From Gnetum montanum (Eukaryota; Streptophyta; Gnetopsida; Gnetales; Gnetaceae): 64,000 bases of DNA. Made by a program: the position numbers and the translations under genes. The stretch is taken from the NCBI GenBank assembly GCA_015680685.1, contig MNCI01036652.1:330767-394766 (forward strand). The letters run 5' to 3'. The notes below the pieces were generated by a model. It ran no database searches. It saw only the letters and a list, made by a program, of their open reading frames with translations, and was not told where the DNA came from. Shown here piece after piece: positions 1 to 11,293 of this stretch (within the stretch, counting starts at the first letter, position 1; each line of letters starts with the position of its first letter).

Positions 1-21
1 ACATCTCACACTTTTTGTAAC

Positions 22-350
22 ATTCCCTTCTTTAGGGTGAGAGATGTCAAGATCATCGAGTTTGAACATTGAGGATCATCTGCTTTATTATCAACTTATG
101 CAATGCCAGTTGTTCTTATCAGATAATCTATTCTATGAGCATGGAATGTTTTTGTGAAAGGGAATGCATTGCCATTCCCTTTCACAAATTGAATGTAAAA
201 ATCAATTGTGTCTTTGACATGCCTTATTATGTGCTCGAGTGCATTCAAGTGATTGAGTCTAGGCTCTTGCATAATTCAACTAAGATAAGATGTAGCAAAA
301 TCTATATCAGGACTAACATAACACAAGAATCTCAATGATCCAAGAATCTC
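22..350 (-). pseudogene. Ty1/copia RT/RNase H fragment, truncated
   Basis: Read on the minus strand, this stretch gives the copia hallmark GSLRFL...SPDIDFATSYLS...IMQEP...HLNALEHIIRHVKDT, the segment joining reverse transcriptase to RNase H in Ty1/copia polyproteins. A 17-bp direct duplication at about 326-359 repeats the GSLRFL codons and shifts the frame, and a TAG interrupts the SxFMQ-type motif. Further left the translation no longer follows a copia RNase H. On the minus strand an AAAGAAGGGAA purine tract is followed by TGTTACAAA, which could be the polypurine tract and the start of the 3' LTR (positions 34 down to 22); this last point is inference. The fragment cannot encode an active protein. 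Confidence 0.6.
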
Positions 351-398
351 AATGATCCAATGATACCTTAAACAATAATTAACAATAGCTCATTCCTT

Positions 399-401
<3 letters not shown>

Positions 402-464
<63 letters not shown>
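402..464. repeat. (AG)n microsatellite
   Basis: About 31 uninterrupted AG dinucleotides. No coding context. A perfect tract of this length is likely to vary in length between individuals. Confidence 0.97.
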
Positions 465-469
<5 letters not shown>

Positions 470-479
470 TTGTTAGTTA

Positions 480-1901
480 AACAATAAAGCTACACAATTT
501 AGCTTTAGATTCATAACAATCTCCTACTTGAAGGTAAATCTTGCTTCTTCATTGAGCAACTAATCTGCTCCATGAAGACGTTATCACCTCTATTTACATA
601 TCTCTTCAATGATGCACCTTCTATGAAAACTGTTATTAGTGAGAAATTCCATGCTTGAAATGGCCAAAGGTAAGGACATGATTAAGAGATCACAACTACT
701 ATTATTACAAAACCTAGAAGTTCTCCACCATAACATGAAGGCCTCCTAGACACTTTGTAAAATTGAGATCTTGTGTCAACTTGTAGGATTAAATAGATAA
801 CACAATATCTCACACTTATGCAAGAGAGATCCAAAACAACCAGTTTTAATAAATCTCTCATCAATATCAACAAATTCTACTTTCTTCATGTAGTAAATAT
901 ACACTTGAACACAATATAAAAAGACATTGCAAATGATACAGCATCCATATTTACATGTTTAAAGAATATAATAAACATCAAGATTTAAGTCACACTCTTG
1001 CCTTAGATAAAAACTCTTGCAGAAGCAAACTTGCACTCTTTCTATGCATGCACACATTTACCACATTTGCAACAAATTGTTATTTTCCTTTTCTTACTAC
1101 TCTTTTGTAACCAACACTTACTTCCTAATGACATTTCTCTGCTCTAAGAATGATGCATTTCTTCTATTTTAAGAATGTTGATGACCTCATCATAGTCCAT
1201 TGTTGTGAAGGTATTTGCATTGATTGCTGTTACCACATGAACCTGGCTTATTGGCAATGCTTCCAACAAGATCAACAGGCATTTCAGCTCTCAAAATCTT
1301 GTTATCCATTGCTTCTAGATTTTTTATTGTGATGTTAACGTTGCCAAAAATTTAGAGAGCATTTCAACTTCTTGCATTGCAAGTTGATGTAGTTAGTTAT
1401 GCAGAAAAACCTGATTACAGGATGTAGAAGCTTGAAACCTTAAATCCTATTTTCTAAGCAAATCTACTATTGATTTTTTCCTTCTGGTATTTTATTAGAA
1501 TTGAATTTGCAATGCACCTATGAATCAAGCTTAGTGCCCTTAGATCCGATTTTAGAAAATTATTATTGGTCATGGAATAATGTTTTCCAGTCAAAACAAT
1601 AAGTTGTTCTTTTTTTTACAATAGATCTACAACCTTTATCTTCCAAAAATTGTAGAAACTTTCATTGGACTTTTGAATAAAAGCCATGTTTGAATCCATG
1701 AGTTCCACTCAAGCTAGAAACTTGAAAAGATAAAACCAAAAAAATCCATGAAAATCCAAAGAAACAACATTTTTGCAACTTGAAATTGATACAGCTCCAA
1801 CTTAAGGACTTTTGGAACTTTTATTCTTTGCAAAATTGCAGCTGTACAACCTTGCACTATCTTGCACAAAAGAATCCACCATAGTAAAAACTAATAAGTT
1901 G
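480..1901. other. No recognisable gene; flank of the nested gypsy element
   Basis: AT-rich sequence with only short open frames in all directions. It lies between the minus-strand copia fragment and the left end of the gypsy element, and may be decayed copia interior or leader. I could not recognise any protein motif. Confidence 0.4.
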
Positions 1902-2752
1902 TGATGAATTACTTGATGGGCTGCGTTGATGCATCCCCGTCGACGCATGGTTAGATGTGTTGACACAGATCTGTTGATGTAGATCTGTTGACGCAATATT
2001 TGTCTTTGCCTATATAAATGCGCACACCCATCGCATTTATGGCATGTTAAGTCCATACCATAGTTGAAGTCTTGTAGTTTTCTTAGCCCAAAGTTAGAAT
2101 ATTTGCTGAGTGCCTATAGTAGGATTTCAAGAATTGTACAGTTCTTTATTCGAGCATCTTGTACTTGAACACATTGATGTGACCGGCAATAAAGATGAGA
2201 TTCTTGACATTCCTTGCAACACTTGGGATAGATTAATGTTTCCTTTTGTGGACTTTATTACTTATGCATTTTTACATTAATGTATTTGATTAATTAATCT
2301 GTTTAATAACAATGCTAAGTATGACCACTTCGAACATACTGCTTAACGCTTGGTAATCTTAGTAGTGGCTATTTGGTACGTCTAGCAATAGGCACTTGGT
2401 AACCTAGTAGCGTTAGAGCAAGTTTAGGATGCAAACAGAAAGTGGGCTCGGATGCTTGTGCTAGGATAGCTAGATTAAGGCACTAGATAGGTAAGTAGTT
2501 AATCCTTAATTATTTCTCTTATTTTGCATTTAGATTAAATAAAATGAAATAAAAATATAAATAACAATCATGTGCCTTTGCTTACACTTAACCATACATT
2601 TGTGCTTACACAAGTGAAGACAAGAAGACAATGATCACATCTCTAAGTCATTATCTTTGCTCATTGGTGCATTTAGGAACTAAAGTCCATGGAATTTGAT
2701 CGGATTGCTAGTGCAATGCTTGTGATTTGTATGGTTGGGCGTAGGCTCATCA
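1902..2752 (+). repeat. 5' LTR of the Athila-like element
   Basis: Pairs with 10,444-11,280. A TATATAAA box at 2011-2018 and AATAAA at 2188-2193 define a short U3, an R region and a long U5. Upstream of the TATA box a 14-bp unit (GTTGACACAGATCT and variants) occurs three times at 1959-2000; the 3' LTR has it once. The U5 carries imperfect repeats of a TTGGTAATCTTAGTAG-type motif near 2347-2415. Relative to the 3' LTR it lacks 12 bp (GGACTACTTGCT) just before the terminal CTCATCA. Confidence 0.92.
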
Positions 2753-2764
2753 TTGGCGGTAAAC
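2753..2764 (+). promoter_or_regulatory. Possible primer-binding site, degenerate
   Basis: TTGGCGGTAAAC directly follows the CA end of the 5' LTR and resembles the TTGGCGCC-type primer sites of Athila/Tat elements. The match is short, and the adjacent gag deletion may have removed the rest. Confidence 0.3.
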
Positions 2765-3440
2765 TTGTAGTTAGTTCCTTAGTCAAGTAGTTCTAAATCC
2801 AAGCCTCGCAAGAGGCCATTCTTTAGAACCAACAGCCCTACAAAGCCCTCACAAACACCTGTGGCTGTTAACCCTACTACTTCAACCTTTGAAAATTCCA
2901 TTGAGCAACCTTTGAACCAAAGTGCTTCCCAATTACACATTGTCATGTTGACCCATGTAGTTACAGATTGGATCAAGGTTGGCCATCTTCCCAAGAAGAG
3001 ATCTGATTCTGGGAGTCCTCTTATCTACTTACAGATTGTCAAAAATGAACCGTGTAAAGTTCTTTTGGATTCAGGTTTTGGAGTTAACTAGATTTCACAA
3101 GAAATGTACAAAGCTTGGAACTTGCCTCCATTAAAAAAAAAACGACATTAGATTAGTGCTAGCAAACCAAGCCATCATTGTTCCTTTGGGATTGGTGGAG
3201 GATATTGTGACCATAGTTTGTGGGTGGTCATATGTTGCCGATTTTCTAGTGATTGATGTGGAAAATAGTAAAGGGGACTTTCCTATCATCATGGGAAGAG
3301 CATGGATGAGCATCATAGATGCAAGGTTGGGGATTAGAGACCTTTCCTTTGAGATTTCTAAGGAAAATGAATTTGGAAAAATTGAGAAGAAGAGAGTTCC
3401 ATGCATCGTGTATAGTGACATAGGGTGCCACTTCATGTAA
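2765..3440 (+). pseudogene. gag C-terminus and aspartic protease, Athila-like
   Basis: The reading starts in the gag tail (TKPSQTPVAVNPTTS at about 2840-2880) and runs into a retropepsin-like segment. VLLDSG (about 3058-3075) supplies the catalytic Asp-Ser-Gly, and after a TAG and a frameshift in an A-run at about 3133-3143 the domain continues with LANQAIIVPLGLVEDIV, ADFLVIDVE and FPIIMGRAW (the ILGRPW-type flap motif). The protease would release retroelement gag and pol proteins. The second copy at 52,488-52,990 has the same order of motifs, which supports the reading. The frameshift and stops make this a pseudogene. Confidence 0.8.
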
Positions 3441-3734
3441 AGACTATGGACCATCAAAGGCACATTACTTTAGGCATGCAATTAGTGTGTAGAGATCACA
3501 AAGATTCAAAGGTGCCTGTATGCAACAGCCACTAAACAGGAGGGCACTTAGTGACTGACAATCGAAAATGAGGTTGGATCAACAATATGCATGGAAATAG
3601 CTGAGAGCCTCACCAGCTCCTATGTTAAAGGCATGGATAAGTTGAAATAGCTCCATCGCCAACTCTCTGATGCACAAAGTGAGATCGATTAGGAAAAGTT
3701 GGAGATCCCTGAAACTTTCAAGAAAGAGCCCCTT

Positions 3735-5210
3735 GAATTAAAGGCTCTATTGACAGGAATGGAGTATGCATTTCTAAACAATGGCAACCCTATCATTATC
3801 AATGTCACACTTGCTCCTACATAGAAGAAGAAATTGCTAGAAGTTGTGAACAAATGGCCAATGGCCTTTGCTTGGTTATATCATGAATTAACAAGAATTG
3901 ATCCAAGGATATGCTAGCATAGAATCTATACAGACTCCTTCATCAAACTGAAGAGACAATCGCAAAGACACTTGAACCCAAAACTCAAGCAAATTATCAA
4001 AGAGGAGATTGAACAACTCCTCAAGGATGGGTACATTTATCCAATTGTGGACAGTGGGTGGGTTAGCCTACTTGTTATTGTGCCAAAGAAGGGGGGAAAA
4101 TGAAGAGTTTGTATAGCCTTCAAGTTGTTGAATATGGCAACTTACAAAGATCATTTCCCATTGCCATTTGTGGACCAAGTACTTGATACCATTACGGGGC
4201 ATTATTGCTACACCTTTTTGGATGGTTATAGTGGTTATAACCAAATCTAGATCGCACCAGAGGATCAAGCCAAGACAACGTTTACAAGTCCTTGGGGGAC
4301 TTTTGCATACCGAAAGATGCCCTTTGGCCTATGTAATATTCTCCTCACATTTTAACGATTGATCCTTAGCATCTTCCAGCAATGGATTGGTAGTGGGGTA
4401 GAAGTCTTCATGGATGAATTCTCCACCTATGGGGCTACATTTGAGCAAACATTGGACTGCCTTGAGCAGGTACTCAAAAGGTGTGTGGAGAGGAACCTAA
4501 GGGTCAACTGCTAGAAGAGCCACCTCATGGTCCAAGAGGGTGTTGTCTTGGGGCATCAAATTTCAAACAAAGGGATCGAGGTGGACCTAGAGAAAATAAG
4601 GGTCATCTAAGGAATAACTAGACAACTTGAAATGGTGAAGGATGTGAGGGCATTTCTTGGCCACATTGGTTATTATTGACACTTCATCAAAAACTTCTCA
4701 AAGATTGCCAAGCTATTGGTAGAACTTACAAAGAAAGGTGCACTATTTGTCTGGAGCAAGGAATGTAAAAAATGCATTCCGACAACTGAAGCAAAGACTC
4801 ATAGAAACTTTGATTCTTCGAGCACTAGACTAGTCCAGGCCATTCCAAATCATGATGGATGCATCCAATTACGCTTTGGAGACCATGTTGACATAGATGG
4901 ATGATTAGAAATGTTCATATTACATCCACTGTGCAAGCAAAAGCATTGTGGGTGCACAACTCAACTACACCACCACTAAAAAGGAGCTTATGGCAATGGT
5001 GTATGTCCTAGAGAAATTCAGGCACTATGTGCTTGGATACAAAGTGTTTGTGCACACCTACCATAGTGCCATACGGTTCCTGATGAACAAGCCAATGGTG
5101 AGCCCACGTGTCATACGATGCTGGTGATCCTCCAAGAGTTTGATTTAACGCTGGTTGACCGAAAAGGGACTAAGAATGTGATAGTTGACCACTTGTCTCG
5201 GTTGAGATGG
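3735..5210 (+). pseudogene. Reverse transcriptase and RNase H, Athila-like, degenerate
   Basis: The lead-in ELKALL...MEYAFL and RIDPRIC precede the RT fingers (LNPKLKQIIKEEIEQLL, about 3976-4026) and palm motifs VPKKGG, KDHFPLPFVDQVLD, FLDGYSGYNQ, TFAYRKMPFGLCN and VFMDEFSTYG. The last should read FMDD, so the second catalytic Asp is changed to Glu. Later come VKDVRAFLGHIGYY (connection) and the RNase H block DASNYAL...KKELMAMVYVLEKFRHYVLGYKVFV at about 4855-5050. In-frame TAG/TGA codons occur where Gln, Arg or Trp are expected, for example the TAG after GYSGYNQI. These enzymes would copy the element RNA into DNA inside virus-like particles; this copy is inactive. Confidence 0.85.
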
Positions 5211-5489
5211 AACAACAAAGAGGATGAGAGCCCATTATTTGATCAATTTCTTGATGAACTCCTCTTTGCTGGTGGTATTAATTCTCAAACTCCCAAGGAA
5301 ACAAACTGGTATGACAACATCCTCTCTTGTCTACTCACTTAGGAGATGCCATAAGAGTGGGACAACAAGAAGAAGCAATAGTTTCTTCATTAGGCCAAAC
5401 ACTTCATGGAGATCAAGGGCAACCTCTACAAGAGTTGCGTCGATGTCTTGGTTTGATGGTGTGTCCCTGATGTAAATCAGCTTTGAGTT

Positions 5490-6530
5490 CTCTAGGATGC
5501 ACATGAAGGCCCTTGTGGGGGCCACTATGCTGGGAAGAGGACAGCCATTAGGATCCTCATTGTAGGATATTATTGGCCCACGATCTTTTGGAATGCTCAT
5601 CACTTCGTCCATTCCTGTGACCGATGCCAATGTGATGGAGGGATTACTGCACACATGGAAGGGTCGCAACAATGGATCAAACCATTGGAGTCTTTTGATC
5701 TTTGGGGGATCATGGGGCCCATCAACCTTATGTCAAATGGAAAAGCCTACATCATTGTGGCTATTGACTACTGTACCAAATGGGTTGAAGTTGTTGCTGT
5801 CATCGATTGCTCATCCTGTATAGCGGCATGGTTTGTACAACAATGTGTTGTCAATAGGATTGGTGTGTCACAAGCACTAATTTCCGATAATGGGACACAC
5901 TTTACTGGTGCTACTTTTTGAAAGCTCATGCAACGCTTAAGGGTTGAACATAAATTAACAACTTCATACCACCCCCAAGCCAATGGTCAAGTTGAGGTCA
6001 GCAATAGGGAAATTACAAAAATACTAACATGAACAGTTAGTAAATATAGGAAGGATTGGAGCAGTAAACTCAATGATGCTCTTTAGGCTTATTGTTCAAT
6101 GTGAAAACTTCCTATTGTGTATTCTCTCTATGAGCTTGTGTACAGAAAACTTCCAACGCTTCACATCCAAGCTGAGCCCCATACACTTTCAACAGTTTGT
6201 GACCTTAACTTGGACTTAAGTCTAGCCCAAAGAGAGAGACTGATGAATCTCAATACGTTAGACAAGAATAGATTAGTGGTCTTGTCATCGAATGAAGTGC
6301 ACAAGGCACATAACAAACATCATCATGACCTTAAAATACAGAAAGTAACATTTCAACCAAGAGATAAGGTGCTCAATTGGAACCCCATGCATGTACCTTA
6401 ACGCACTGAATTTCAAATGCTATGGGAGGGCCTTTACATCATAGATGAAACTTTCCCATCTGGGGCCATGATGATATACCATCTTGATAGCCCAAGTAAG
6501 AGATTTTTGGTCAACAACTAACAACTTAAA
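5490..6530 (+). pseudogene. Integrase, Athila-like, degenerate
   Basis: The zinc-binding N-terminus is visible as AHEGPCGGHY followed by HHFVHSCDRCQ (HHCC). The DDE core has VAIDYCTKWVEVVAV (first Asp), LISDNGTHFTG (second Asp) and [16 protein letters not shown] (Glu), in the normal order and spacing. The C-terminal segment continues through a tyrosine-rich YSLYELVYRKLP motif and FQPRDKVLNWN to about 6530. TAG/TGA codons and a frameshift near the start disrupt it. No chromodomain is visible. Confidence 0.82.
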
Positions 6531-6569
6531 CCTTTCCTTGCACCAAAAATAACTAGTGGAAAGAATGCC

Positions 6570-8190
6570 TCAATTGATGGCCGTGCATGCTCTTTTTGAT
6601 CTCCCTGTCCAACTCAGTGGTGGGGGAGATGGCCATCCATGCTAAAAATTATATGAGTAGCTCCTTAGTTTTCCAACTTTTTTTTTGTTTTGTTTTACAC
6701 TGTTTTTTATACATTTCTCATTTTCTTAAATATTTTACACTTTTTCTATATTTTACTTTATTTGGACTTCTCTTATGTATCACTTTTTTCTTTATTGCCA
6801 TTAGGACTTTGGTGCCAAACATAGCTGCTGAATGATGGTGGCTTATTAAATTGTATTGTCTACTTGATTGCAAATAACTAGATTTCATCTTAGAATTTTG
6901 ACGTTGATTAATGGAACATTGGTTTTCCCATGATATTAGGCAGTGAGTCACATCATCCACCCATTCCAAACACCTCTATGTTGTTTACTTGTCTCAGAAA
7001 TATGAGGTCTCCATGCACTAGTTATCAGGTTGGAAAGACATGTTACCCATGCCTAAAGGCACCCCTCTGACTAAGGCCCTCTTCACTTCCTACTTCTCTT
7101 TCGTCTTTCTCTAGAATGGTTAGTGATCTTTGATGTTGTTCCTATACTTTGGGGGGTGGAATGGTCTCAATGTGCCAATGTGAAGTCATTGGAACTAGAT
7201 TGTCTTGACTCTGACTAAGGATGGAATACTATTAGGTCATACTAATCACATCCTCCACAAGGGACTTCATGTGATCATGATGCAAGACTCCATTCCATAC
7301 TCTCTCTCATCCACCAGTTCTTTCCATTTACCACCTCACCACCTCACTGCCTGTTATCATGTTTTATTGATGGGTTCATTTTGGAAAGGTCTTAATTCTT
7401 TGATGGTTTCTTCGGTGATTCAGTATTTAACAATCCACGGTCATTAATCATCCTTGGGGCCCATAGACTCCTTGGTATGAGGGCATGCAACGGCATTAAG
7501 GGCATGAGCCTGCTATGGGGAGGATCTACTTGCATCCTCTTTGGTTGGTATGGTTAAAAATGTCCTATCCCTTAGTCATTTTGCTTTCAAAACCTTTGTT
7601 TTTCACCTTGGAACATCTAGTTTTTGCACTCCTTGGCAATTCATCTCCTACCAAATCTCCTTTCCAAATGTATTTCTAGCCCTCTTCATTCCTTTGTCCT
7701 TGTTCTAGGCTTTTTTTGGCTTCCTCTAGATCCCAATTTCATGGCAACACTTTCTTTCTATACTTAGTTTTTTCAATGTGAAAGTTTTTCCATATAGCTG
7801 CGTCGATGTAGTAGAAAAATAGTATAAATACGTGACGGGACTTAGCCAAATTTTCACATTTGCATCATAACGCTAGTGGAGTTTTTGCAATTTTCATAGC
7901 CCAAAGTGTTCTCGAGACCATACCTTTTTAACCGTTGATTCGAGTCAACTCATTCTTTGACCCTTGAGCTATCGAAGGTGAGCTTTACGTTGTGGGGGCC
8001 ATAAACCTATGGTTTGTGATGGAAAACTTTTTGGAATTTTTCTAACTCCTAAACAGTTTAACTAATAAAATAATATTAAAAGTCTCCAATCCACATAAGT
8101 TAAACCTCACCAACAAACTCGGGTAGCCATTGGAATAAAATAATAATAAAATAATATGAAAATAATCAATATGCCATGATCACGAATTAG
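6570..8190 (+). other. Spacer between integrase and the post-pol open region
   Basis: T-rich non-coding sequence (6670-6800 is strongly T-rich) followed by mixed sequence with no recognisable domain. It contains AT-rich repeats of AATAATA words at 8060-8165. In Athila-type elements this is where a long untranslated stretch commonly precedes an env-like or other extra ORF. Confidence 0.4.
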
Positions 8191-8469
8191 CCCAAATGGG
8201 GAAAGGTATCAAAGTATTGCACATTACACATAAGACACTAATCCTTGGCTATGTTGGTGATCATAGATGGTACCAAAGAGACCACAGGGAGAAGGACAAT
8301 CCTGACCATAGGAGAAGCAGCCGAGAGGGGGAAGAGGCTAGCAGCCACAACAACCCCAAGAAGGCGAGGCAAAGACACATGCCATGGGACCTCTTTGAGA
8401 GGAGTTAGAAGTGGAATTTGTTTGTTAGATTCCCATTGTAGAAACATGCTAGTCAAGGCAAGATGAGGT

Positions 8470-10210
8470 GCCGAGGCAGAGACCAAATCTGGAGGTCACT
8501 TTGACCATAGCCTACCTTGAGCGAATCCGCTCTAAGGAAGTCCAAAGTTCTATTCTTCAGGAACTCAACTTTGGCTAGTTCTTGGACCTTGCACCAAAAG
8601 TGATCAAGACACAACTACAAGGGTTGCCCATGTGGCCCATCCTCACTTCCGGTGGGAAGTGGTACATGGGAGAAAGTGATCTCTTTTGGAACAATCAAAA
8701 GGAAGACGCTACAGTAAAAATCAAAGACATCCATGTGTCCTATTTACTTGAGGCCATTGTAGAGGCCCTCGGACTGCTTGACATTGGGGCAACACTGGCG
8801 GAAATTCCCACACAAGCAGACTTAGAAGTCAAAAAGGAATGGGTCCAACAGTGTTATGGGGTGAATTGTAAGAAGTATGGTGCACTCACCAAGGTGGAGA
8901 GTCTATTTTAAGATTGTGGCCTATCACCTAAACCCAATGGTGAGGCCGAGCAAGGTCATTGCCTTTTTTGCCCATGCATGTGCTGCTCTAAGCAAAAAAT
9001 TCCTAGTCCACCTCTCATAGCTCATCTTCCTGGAAATTGAAAAGTGTTTCAAAGAGAACAAGTGAAGGAGGAAGACACTCCCTTTTCTGCGCCTGATCAA
9101 AAAACTTTGCAAAAGGGGAGGTATAGCCCATTACGCAAATGACACGCTTTGTTATGCTATTGCTACCTACACCAATAAGGACTTGGCACAAGTCCACAAG
9201 GAGAACCTGACTTTGACCAGAGACATCCATCACCTATGCAATGTCAAGGAGCAAAAAGACTAGATGGTTGAATTTGTGAGACAACAACAAGAGTAGCTTG
9301 CCAAGGTGAACATGGACTTGAGGAGGTTGGCAATAGAGAACCACAATTCGTCAATGGAGGAAGTCTGTGCACTTCACTAGAAAACAACTATTGAGGTAGC
9401 CACTTGGAAAATGGGGTTTTGAAGTTTGAACAAGTGAAAAATCATTGCAGGGACCGGGTTGGGCTCCTCAAGGAGGTAAATGAGAAAGAGATTCAATTGG
9501 CCAAGGCAAAAATGAATGAGGCCCTCTAGCAACTCTAGTAGAGAGGCGATGTATGGCAACCAATCTTTGATGGATTGAATGCCTAAAACGAAGCGGAGAT
9601 CCACCTGAAGAAGTTGCAAATTGAAGAAATGACAGAATATATGGAGCCTGTCAATCTTTGGTATGCAAACTTGGCGATGCTTACAACTGGAAGGCCAAGG
9701 TTAGAGTTAGAGAAGCAAGTGGCTAGCTTGTACCTCCTCTATGAGATCGAGTTCAAGCATCATAGGGACACCAAGTAGAAGCTGGAAACAACTAATGCAG
9801 AGCTTGAAGTTCTCGGGAGCCGATTTATTAACCAATGATCGGTTGCTGAGAAATTGGCCAGAAGGATGAACGACTACCATGAACTGTAGAACCTTGTAAA
9901 CATGTTAGACATCAAATGCAAACAATTTGTAGCATATTTTATCAATGTTAAGGAGTTGTTTCTGGTAATGCTTTGTCTGTGGGATGTCCCCATACCAGCC
10001 CACATTAGTGAAGCCGCATGGACTATTTTCAACCCACGAATCAAGGAGGAGAAGATGAAGGCATTGGTGGATGCTTTTTGCCTTCCACTAGAAGTAGTAG
10101 CTGCAGTAGGACAGCCATAGCCTTAGCCTTAGCTGCCACCACCATGAGCGTTGGAGGCTATAGAAGGTCCTTCAGCACCCCAAGAGCCTCCACCTCCTGG
10201 CATTGTTTGA
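8470..10210 (+). pseudogene. Post-integrase extra ORF of unknown function (about 580 codons before decay)
   Basis: A degenerate reading region occupies the env-like position between integrase and 3' LTR. It reads from PRQRPNLEVTLTIAYLERI through FLDLAPKVIKTQLQGLPMWP and YLLEAIVEALGLLDIGATLA; after a frameshift near 8910 it continues with AFFAHACAALSKKFLV, then a charged, helix-rich part (LAKVNMDLRRLAIENH, LQIEEMTEYME, LEKQVASLYLLYEIEFKHH), FCLPLEVVAA and a Pro/Gln-rich tail, ending at TGA 10,208-10,210. Many in-frame TAGs are best explained as former CAG. I do not recognise a family; no clear signal peptide or long membrane segment is visible, which argues against a classical envelope protein. 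Its 3' part is conserved in a second copy at 47,935-48,911, including the stop. The true start is uncertain and could lie near 8196. Confidence 0.55.
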
Positions 10211-10431
10211 TCTCGCCTTCGTCTTTGGCCACCAAAGGATTCTAGCTGTTCATTTTTGTAGGGGTGTTTAATTTTGTTATCCCGAACACCCATTTTTGTA
10301 ATTATTGTAATTCCGTACAACCTGACACTTAGAATTAGTTAGTAGAGTTAGTAAGTCGGTGATTTCACACCTTTCCAATTTTGTAAGAAACTTGATCCTA
10401 TTTTTGCTCACTCGAGGACAAGTTTTCATTT

Positions 10432-10443
10432 AGTAGTGGGGTA
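10432..10443 (+). promoter_or_regulatory. Polypurine-like tract next to the 3' LTR
   Basis: AGTAGTGGGGTA lies directly before the TGATGAA start of the 3' LTR. The related LTR at 49,148 is preceded by CATGGGGGTA, so the G-run is shared and probably primed plus-strand synthesis. Confidence 0.6.
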
Positions 10444-11280
10444 TGATGAATCACTCGATGGGTTGTGTTGACAAGCATGCGTTGACACATGGTTAGATGT
10501 GTTGACATAGTATTTGTCTTTGCCTATATAAATGCGCACACCCACTGCATTTATGACACATGAGGTCCATAGCATAGTCAAACTCCTGCAATTTTCTTAG
10601 CGTAGAGTTAGAATATTTTCTAAGTGCCTAGAGTTAGGATTTCAAGGATTTTATGATTCTTTATTCGAGCATCTTGTACCTGAACACATTGATATGATCG
10701 CCAATAAAGATGAGATTCTTGACATTCCTTGCAGCACTTGGGATAGATTAATGTTTCCTTTTGTGCACTTTATTACTTATGCATTTTTACATTAATGTCT
10801 TTGATTAATTAATCCGTTCAATAACAACGCATAAGTACGACCACTTCGAACATACTACTTAACACTTGGTAATCTTAGTAGTGGCTATTTGGTATGCCTA
10901 GCAATAGGCACTTGGTAACCTAGTAGCATTAGAGCAAGTACAAGATGCAAACGGAAAGTGGGCACAGATGCTTGTGCTAGGATAGCTAGATTAAGGCACT
11001 AGATAATTAAGTAGTTAATCCTTAATTATTTCTCTTATTTTGCATTTAGATTAAATAAAATGAAATAAAAATATAAATAAAAATCATGTGCCTTTGCTTA
11101 CACTTAACCATACACTTGTGCTTACACAAGTGAAGCCAAGAAGACAACGATCACATCTCTAAGTCATTATCTTTGCTCATTGGTGCATTTAGGAACTAAA
11201 GTCCATGGAATTCGATTAGATTGCTAGTGCAACACTTGTGATTTGTATGGTTGGGCGTAGGGACTACTTGCTGCTCATCA
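10444..11280 (+). repeat. 3' LTR of the Athila-like element
   Basis: Colinear with 1902-2752 apart from scattered, mostly transition differences and two indels. TATATAAA is at 10525-10532 and AATAAA at 10703-10708. It has one copy of the 14-bp U3 unit (10501-10514) instead of three. It ends GGACTACTTGCTGCTCATCA and is followed by AGCTG, the right target duplication. Confidence 0.92.
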
Positions 11281-11293
11281 AGCTGTCAACCTT

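Larger units (their letters stand above)
1902..11280 (+). mobile_element. Athila-like Ty3/gypsy LTR retrotransposon, gag-deleted
   Basis: Both LTRs begin TGATGAA and end CTCATCA, and the element is flanked by AGTTG (1897-1901) and AGCTG (11281-11285), a 5-bp target duplication differing by one transition. Inside, in order, are the end of gag, protease, reverse transcriptase, RNase H and integrase remnants, a T-rich spacer, and a second open region of about 1.7 kb before the polypurine-like AGTAGTGGGGTA next to the 3' LTR. RT phrases such as KDHFPLPFVDQVLD and FLDGYSGYNQ, and the ELKALL...MEYAFL lead-in, are typical of the Athila branch. Compared with the related copy at 49,148-55,545, nearly all of gag is missing: the 5' LTR is followed within a few bases by the gag C-terminus. 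Stops and frameshifts throughout make it non-autonomous today. Confidence 0.9.

Noticed and set aside
3131-3463. 110-codon minus-strand frame opposite the protease
   Set aside because: It is the antisense shadow of a well-supported protease on the plus strand and has no motif of its own.
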